Shown: positions 59,408-64,000 of the stretch, one piece after another
Layout of the letters: each line of letters opens with the position of its first letter
Position numbering within the stretch: position 1 is the first letter of the stretch
NCBI RefSeq assembly: GCF_024169655.1
Contig: NZ_JALJWV010000001.1
Coordinates: 2,609,001 to 2,673,000 of the forward strand
DNA: 64,000 nucleotides
Direction of reading: 5' to 3'
Source of the DNA: Pseudomonas marginalis
GTDB taxonomy: Bacteria > Pseudomonadota > Gammaproteobacteria > Pseudomonadales > Pseudomonadaceae
Translations under genes and position numbers: made by a program
The notes under the pieces: model-generated
The model's database searches: none
What the model was told of the DNA's origin: nothing
What the model saw: the letters and a program-made list of their open reading frames with translations, nothing else

Positions 59408-59926
59408 ATGAATGATGCTGTTGTCCCTTCGCACGCCGCCGAACCGACGTTGTCGAGCCTGTATCGCGACCATCGCAGTTGGCTGGAAAGCTGGCTGCGG
59501 CGGCGCCTGGGCAATGCCTGGGACGCGGCTGACCTGAGCCAGGACACTTTCGTGCGGGTGCTCGCCAGCGCCCAGCCGCTCGCGCAGATGCAGGAACCGC
59601 GGGCCTACCTGGTGACGGTGGGCAAGCGCCTGCTGGTCAATTTTCATCAGCGACGCAGCCTTGAGCAGGCTTATCTGACGGCTCTTGGCAACCTGCCGCC
59701 AGCCTGCGTGCCATCTCCCGAGCAGCGCTGGCTGGTGTTGGAAACCCTGCAAGCCCTGGATGAATTGCTCGACGGCTTGCCTGCACTGGTGCGCCGGGCG
59801 TTTCTCTGGAGTCAGCTGGAGGGCCTGGGCTATCGAGAGATTGCCGAGCGGCTTGAGGTGTCGGAACGCACGGTCAAGCGTTACATGGCGCAAGCCTATG
59901 AACATTGCCTGCTGGTGGACCTGTGA
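59408..59926 (+). CDS. FecI-type ECF sigma factor
   Basis: A 172-residue ECF sigma factor with region 2 (LYRDHRSWLESWLRRRLG..DAADLSQDTFVRVL) and region 4 (GLGYREIAERLEVSERTVKRYMAQAY). Such factors switch on a siderophore or haem receptor gene when released by their FecR partner. The ATG at 59408 is preferred over a TTG at 59399. The fecR start overlaps its stop (GTGA). A probable Fur box precedes it. Confidence 0.92.
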   Translation: MNDAVVPSHAAEPTLSSLYRDHRSWLESWLRRRLGNAWDAADLSQDTFVRVLASAQPLAQMQEPRAYLVTVGKRLLVNFHQRRSLEQAYLTALGNLPPACVPSPEQRWLVLETLQALDELLDGLPALVRRAFLWSQLEGLGYREIAERLEVSERTVKRYMAQAYEHCLLVDL

Positions 59927-60843
59927 GCCGTGAGGTTGCGCGCGCAGCCGCCCAATGGCTGGCGCTGCTCGAGTCGGGCGCGGCCACTGACCGCGATCAC
60001 GCGGCGTTGCAGTACTGGCGCGACAGTCATCCGCAACACGAACACACCTGGCAGAAAGCCCAAGCGCTGCGCCAGCGTTTCAGCGAGTTGCCCCAGGCGT
60101 TGGCGATGGCCAGCCTCGACCGCCCGCAAGCGGGGCGGCGGGCGTTGCTCAAGCGGGCGTTGGGCGTGGCGGCGCTGGTGCCGGCGGCGTGGTTGATCAG
60201 TCGCCAGTTACCTATAGATAGTTGGCGCGCCGACCTGCACACCGCCACCGGCGAGCGCAGACGCCTGCCGTTGGCCGAGGGCGGCAGCCTACAACTGAAT
60301 ACCGCCACGGCCGTGGATATGGACCCGGCGCAACGGCGCATCACGCTGGTGGACGGCGAACTGGCGCTGAACGTGCCGGGCGCACACGCGATGACGCTAC
60401 GCACGCGCTACGGCGAAGTATTGGTCAGTCAGGCCGAGGTGTGCGTGCGCCAACTGGCCGCCGGCTGCCGGGTGTCGGTGCTCAAGGGCCGTGTGCAGGT
60501 GCGCGACGTGAACGGGCAACTGGCGACGTTGCAGGGCGGCCAGCAAGCGCCATTGAGCGCCGGCGGGCTCGGCGCGTGGGTGCCGTTCGATGTGCTGCAA
60601 CTGGGCTGGCGCGACGGTGTGCTGACCGCACAGAACCAGGCACTGGGGGACTTTCTGCGCGAGCTGGCGCGCTATCGTCCAGGCGTGTTGCGCTGGGCGC
60701 CGAACCTGGAGACGTTGCGGGTGACGGGCAGTTTTCGCCTGGATGACACCGACCGCATCCTCAAGTTGCTGGCTTCGAGCCTGGGGCTCGAAGTGCAGGC
60801 GCGGACGCGGTATTGGGTGACGTTGGATAAAGCGCCGGCCTAG
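59923..60843 (+). CDS. FecR-type sigma regulator
   Basis: A 306-residue anti-sigma/sensor protein: cytoplasmic N-terminal domain (1-~75), one membrane helix (about 83-100, ALGVAALVPAAWLI) and a periplasmic FecR domain (TATGERRRLPLAEGGSLQLN). It should pass a signal from a TonB-dependent receptor to the sigma factor. The GTG at 59923 overlaps the fecI stop by 4 bases, so it is preferred over an upstream TTG. No receptor gene follows, which is unusual: the next gene is a molbindin-like protein. Confidence 0.92.
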   Translation: MSREVARAAAQWLALLESGAATDRDHAALQYWRDSHPQHEHTWQKAQALRQRFSELPQALAMASLDRPQAGRRALLKRALGVAALVPAAWLISRQLPIDSWRADLHTATGERRRLPLAEGGSLQLNTATAVDMDPAQRRITLVDGELALNVPGAHAMTLRTRYGEVLVSQAEVCVRQLAAGCRVSVLKGRVQVRDVNGQLATLQGGQQAPLSAGGLGAWVPFDVLQLGWRDGVLTAQNQALGDFLRELARYRPGVLRWAPNLETLRVTGSFRLDDTDRILKLLASSLGLEVQARTRYWVTLDKAPA

Positions 60844-61011
60844 ATCGGATGTACGTACCACACCTTCCAGGATCGGCAAGGCCAGTGCTTGTATATATCT
60901 GTATCGTCTAAATAAATGCTTATATATTCCTTTTAATGTCTGCTGGGGCGGCGCATTTTGAGTGCCTGCGCATTCGTGCGGATTGACCCAACAGCCAGAA
61001 GGAAAGCCGAC

Positions 61012-61227
61012 ATGACTATTAAAGCGATCAACGTGCGCAACCAGTTCAAGGGCGTGATCAAAGAAATTCTGCTGGGGGAAGTGGTGTCCGAAATCGACGT
61101 GCAAACTGCGTCCGGCATCGTCACCTCGGTGATCACCACCCGTTCGGTGCGTGACCTGGAATTGAAAGTCGGCAGCGAAGTGATTGCGTTTGTGAAGTCC
61201 ACCGAAGTATCGATCGCCAAACTGTGA
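61012..61227 (+). CDS. Molbindin-like TOBE domain protein
   Basis: A 71-residue single TOBE/Mop domain (NQFKGVIKEILLGEVVSEID..LKVGSEVIAFVKSTEVSIAK), full length for the small molybdate-binding proteins that buffer oxyanions in the cytoplasm. AAGGAAAG stands 6-13 bases before the ATG. It follows fecR by 168 bases that contain an AT-rich stretch; no other molybdate gene is near. Confidence 0.88.
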   Translation: MTIKAINVRNQFKGVIKEILLGEVVSEIDVQTASGIVTSVITTRSVRDLELKVGSEVIAFVKSTEVSIAKL

Positions 61228-61237
61228 CACCGACTTG

Positions 61238-61260
61238 ATGTGGGAGCGCCGCTCCCACAT
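61238..61260. repeat. Short REP-like hairpin
   Basis: ATGTGGGAGC/GCTCCCACAT (61238-61247 with 61251-61260) around GCC. It lies between two convergent genes and may act as a shared terminator, although no T tract follows. Confidence 0.7.
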
Positions 61261-61281
61261 GCATTCTGCCGAGGCCGCGCC

Positions 61282-62427
61282 CTAGCGCTGGCGCAGCGCA
61301 CGTTCCATCCGCTGCAGACCCTCTTCCAGCAACGCCCGCGGGCAGCCGAAGTTCAGGCGCACGAACTGCTGGCTGTCATCGCCGAATTCAATCCCCGCGC
61401 TCAGACCGACCTTGGCCTGTTCAAGGAAGAACTGCTGCGGGTCGTCCAGGCCCAGGGTGCTGCAATCCAGCCACGCCAGAAAGGTGCCTTGGGGCGCGTG
61501 CATGACCACGCCGGGCAGGCGGCTTTTTACCGCGTCGAGCAGGTAGTCGCGGTTGGCTTGCAGGTACTGCACCAACGCCTCGAGCCATTCGCTGCACTGG
61601 CTGTAGGCCGCGCGGGTGGCTTCCAGGCCCAGGGGGCTGACGCTGTCGACCATGCCGCAGCGCGCCTGGTTGAAGCGCTCGCGCACTTCGGCGTTTTGCA
61701 CCACGGCAAAACAGGTCTTCAAGCCGGCTACGTTGTAGGCCTTGCTCGCGGACATCAGGGTGATGGTGCGCTGCGCGATTTCCGGGCTGAGGCTGGCGGT
61801 GGGGATATGGCGACGACCGTCGAAGCACAACTCGGCGTGGATTTCATCGCTGATGATCAGCGCGCCCTGTTCCAGGCAGGCGTTGGCCACGGCCAGCAGT
61901 TCTTCGCGCGGGAAGACTTTGCCCATCGGGTTATGCGGGTTGCTCAGCAACAATGCGCCGGCCCCTGTCAGCGCCTGGCGCAGCAGCGGCATTGGCGTGA
62001 TGTACTCAGCGTTGATCAGCTCGAACGGCACTTCGATGCGCGGCAGGTTCCAGTTGCCGGGCGCCAGGCGAATCGGGCGATAGTTGGGGGTTTGCAGCAC
62101 CACCGGTTGGCCGGGCTGCACAAAGGCATGCAGCGCCATGTTGAAACCGGGTTCTACGCCCGGCAGGAACAGCAACTCGTCCGGCTGCACACGCCAGGCG
62201 TACTTGGCCCACAGGTCGGCGACGATGGCCTCGCGCACGTCCGGGCCGGCCACGCTGTAGCCGAGAATCTGCTGGTCGAGGCGTTGGTGCAGGGCCTGAA
62301 GCACGGCGGGTGGCGCGGCGATGTCCATGTCGGCGATCCACATCGGCAACACGTCTTGCGGGTAACGGCTCCACTTGGTACTGCCGGTGCCGAGGCGTGG
62401 GTGGATCGTGTCGAAATCAAAACTCAT
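61282..62427 (-). CDS. PatB/MalY-type C-S lyase
   Basis: A 381-residue fold-I PLP enzyme of the MalY/PatB group, which splits cystathionine or other cysteine conjugates. The family start (FDTIHPRLGTGSTKWSRY) and MWIADMDIAAPP are characteristic, and the PLP lysine is in MSASKAYNVAGLK. The natural substrate is uncertain: cystathionine beta-lyase and S-substituted cysteine lyase activities both occur in the group. Convergent with the molbindin-like gene. Confidence 0.9.
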   Translation of the reverse strand: MSFDFDTIHPRLGTGSTKWSRYPQDVLPMWIADMDIAAPPAVLQALHQRLDQQILGYSVAGPDVREAIVADLWAKYAWRVQPDELLFLPGVEPGFNMALHAFVQPGQPVVLQTPNYRPIRLAPGNWNLPRIEVPFELINAEYITPMPLLRQALTGAGALLLSNPHNPMGKVFPREELLAVANACLEQGALIISDEIHAELCFDGRRHIPTASLSPEIAQRTITLMSASKAYNVAGLKTCFAVVQNAEVRERFNQARCGMVDSVSPLGLEATRAAYSQCSEWLEALVQYLQANRDYLLDAVKSRLPGVVMHAPQGTFLAWLDCSTLGLDDPQQFFLEQAKVGLSAGIEFGDDSQQFVRLNFGCPRALLEEGLQRMERALRQR

Positions 62428-62607
62428 GGGGAGGCTCGTGTCGGAGAGTCAGGTGAAGAATGGCGCCGATTCTAGCGCCATTGGCCGTCGAGGCCAGCGC
62501 TGAATCGTTCCGTGACCGACAGGTTCTGTCATAAAAACGCCACTGCGCTGGGGATTGCACCCAAGTCGGGCTATTTTGGTGCATCTCAATAACCCGAGTA
62601 GCCAAGG

Positions 62608-64000
62608 ATGAAATACCAACCCTTCAGCCGTACTTTGATTGCCACCGCCCTGGTGTTGACGGTCAGCGGTGTGCAAGCCGCCTCCCAGGCCCCGGTGGCC
62701 GGTGAAAATGGCATGGTGGTAACGGCCCAGCATTTGGCCACGCATGTCGGTGTGGATGTACTCAAGGCCGGCGGCAACGCGGTGGATGCCGCCGTGGCCG
62801 TGGGCTATGCGCTGGCGGTGGTGTACCCGGCGGCGGGTAACCTGGGCGGCGGCGGCTTCATGACCGTGCAACTGGCCGACGGGCGCAAGACCTTCCTCGA
62901 CTTCCGCGAAAAAGCCCCGCTGGCCGCCACCGCCGACATGTACCTGGACAAGGCCGGCAACGTCGTCGAAGGCCTGAGCGCCAAGGGCCACCTGGCCGTC
63001 GGCGTCCCTGGCACCGTGTCCGGCATGGAGCTGGCCCTGAGCAAATACGGCACCCTCAAGCGCGCCCAGGTGATTGCTCCGGCGATCAAGCTGGCGGAAA
63101 ACGGCTTCGCGCTGGAGCAGGGCGATATCGACCTGCTGCACACCGCCACCGGCGAGTTCGAAAAAGACAAGGACCTGCGCGCAATCTTCCTGCACAACGG
63201 CCAGCCGCTGCAGGTCGGCCAGAAGCTGGTGCAGAAAGACCTGGCCAAGACCCTCAAGGAAATCTCGGCCAAGGGCAGTGACGGTTTCTATAAAGGTTGG
63301 GTTGCCAAGGCACTGGTGGATTCCAGCCAGGCCGGCAAAGGCATCATCACCCAGGCCGACCTCGACAAATACAAGACCCGCGAACTGGCGCCGATCGAGT
63401 GCGACTACCGTGGCTACCACGTGGTCTCGGCACCACCGCCGAGCTCCGGTGGCGTGGTGATCTGCCAGATCATGAACATCCTCGAAGGTTACCCGATGGC
63501 GGACCTGGGCTACCACTCGGCCCAGGGCCTGCACTACCAGATCGAAGCCATGCGCCACGCGTATGTGGACCGCAACAGCTACCTCGGCGATCCGGACTTC
63601 GTCAAGAATCCGATCGAACACCTGCTGGACAAAAACTACGCAACGAAACTGCGTGACGCGATCGAACCGAACAAGGCTGGCGACTCCCAGGCGATCAAGC
63701 CGGGTGTAGCACCCCATGAAGGCAACAACACCACGCACTATTCCATCGTCGACAAGTGGGGCAACGCGGTCTCGGTGACCTACACCCTCAACGACTGGTT
63801 CGGTGCCGGGGTGATGGCGAGCAAAACCGGGGTGATCCTCAACGATGAAATGGACGACTTCACCGTCAAGGTCGGCGTGCCGAACATGTACGGGCTGGTC
63901 CAGGGTGAAGCCAACGCCATCGCACCGGGCAAGGCGCCGCTGTCGTCGATGAGCCCGACTATCGTGACCAAGGATGGCAAGGCGGTGATGGTGGTCGGCA
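62608..64000 (+). CDS. ggt: Gamma-glutamyltransferase, 3' end outside window
   Basis: The open frame from the ATG at 62608 runs to the right edge (464 codons seen). A signal peptide (..LVLTVSGVQAAS) targets the periplasm. The precursor is expected to cleave itself before the catalytic threonine, visible in HEGNNTTHYSIVD; PLSSMSPTIV is also a family motif. The enzyme hydrolyses glutathione and transfers the glutamyl group. Full-length family members are about 575 residues, so roughly 110 residues are missing. Confidence 0.93.
   Translation, partial: MKYQPFSRTLIATALVLTVSGVQAASQAPVAGENGMVVTAQHLATHVGVDVLKAGGNAVDAAVAVGYALAVVYPAAGNLGGGGFMTVQLADGRKTFLDFREKAPLAATADMYLDKAGNVVEGLSAKGHLAVGVPGTVSGMELALSKYGTLKRAQVIAPAIKLAENGFALEQGDIDLLHTATGEFEKDKDLRAIFLHNGQPLQVGQKLVQKDLAKTLKEISAKGSDGFYKGWVAKALVDSSQAGKGIITQADLDKYKTRELAPIECDYRGYHVVSAPPPSSGGVVICQIMNILEGYPMADLGYHSAQGLHYQIEAMRHAYVDRNSYLGDPDFVKNPIEHLLDKNYATKLRDAIEPNKAGDSQAIKPGVAPHEGNNTTHYSIVDKWGNAVSVTYTLNDWFGAGVMASKTGVILNDEMDDFTVKVGVPNMYGLVQGEANAIAPGKAPLSSMSPTIVTKDGKAVMVVG

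Noticed and set aside
60889..60935. AT-rich dyad (GTATATAT / ATATATT) as a ModE site for the molbindin-like gene
   Set aside because: Spacing and sequence do not match the ModE consensus closely; probably just promoter-type AT-rich DNA.

Overview
The window is a piece of a fluorescent-pseudomonad chromosome, probably the Pseudomonas fluorescens group. The evidence is the high GC content, a complete mannitol/polyol gene set in the order mtlE-F-G-K-D-Y-Z next to mtlR, a MuxABC-OpmB efflux operon, Pseudomonas-restricted small families (DUF1652, DUF3203), a stand-alone aroA, and several dispersed REP/REPIN palindromes built on GTGGGAGGGGGC or GTAGGAGCGAGC. The strain cannot be fixed from sequence reading. 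I saw no tRNA, rRNA, IS element, prophage or CRISPR array.

Layout. 1-5300: a RimK-like ATP-grasp protein (5' end outside the window), a CorA-type transporter, a ParD-like antitoxin coupled to a methionine aminopeptidase, and a short threonine dehydratase preceded by what looks like a complete leader-peptide attenuator. 5370-14851: mannitol/sorbitol uptake and catabolism on the minus strand (binding protein, two permeases, ATPase, mannitol 2-dehydrogenase, xylulokinase, fructokinase, AraC regulator), with two REPIN-type repeats inside the operon. 14924-16884: a glycosyltransferase and thiol peroxidase. 17116-26082: an RND tripartite efflux operon whose four genes overlap by ATGA. 26148-27522: a lower-GC two-gene unit of unknown function (hydrophobic-core protein plus small membrane protein) that resembles a toxin/immunity pair. 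28023-32235: an SDR enzyme, an unknown protein, a MocR regulator and CcoG. 32420-40692: two small genes divergent from the GlgE-pathway operon glgE / treS-maltokinase fusion / glgB, which turns trehalose into alpha-glucan.

40783-49928: signalling (GGDEF protein, hybrid histidine kinase), a CAP-domain secreted protein, an MFS pump with its divergent LysR regulator, a GNAT acetyltransferase, a TetR regulator divergent from a flavodoxin-fold quinone oxidoreductase, and a small unknown gene. 49996-57743: a Cys-rich unknown protein, stand-alone AroA, a YecA-like protein, dienoyl-CoA isomerase, NudC, a TSUP permease, phosphatidylcholine synthase, an RNA-methyltransferase-like protein and a DUF1289 protein. 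57798-64000: nrdB behind two NrdR boxes, a FecI/FecR pair with no receptor gene beside it, a molbindin-like protein, a PatB/MalY-type C-S lyase and the start of gamma-glutamyltransferase, which runs off the right edge.

The most interesting signals are: (i) the apparently leaderless leader peptide and mutually exclusive hairpins before ilvA; (ii) the ParD-like/Map unit with a promoter-embedded palindrome; (iii) the unknown pair at 26148-27522; (iv) the orphan fecIR locus.
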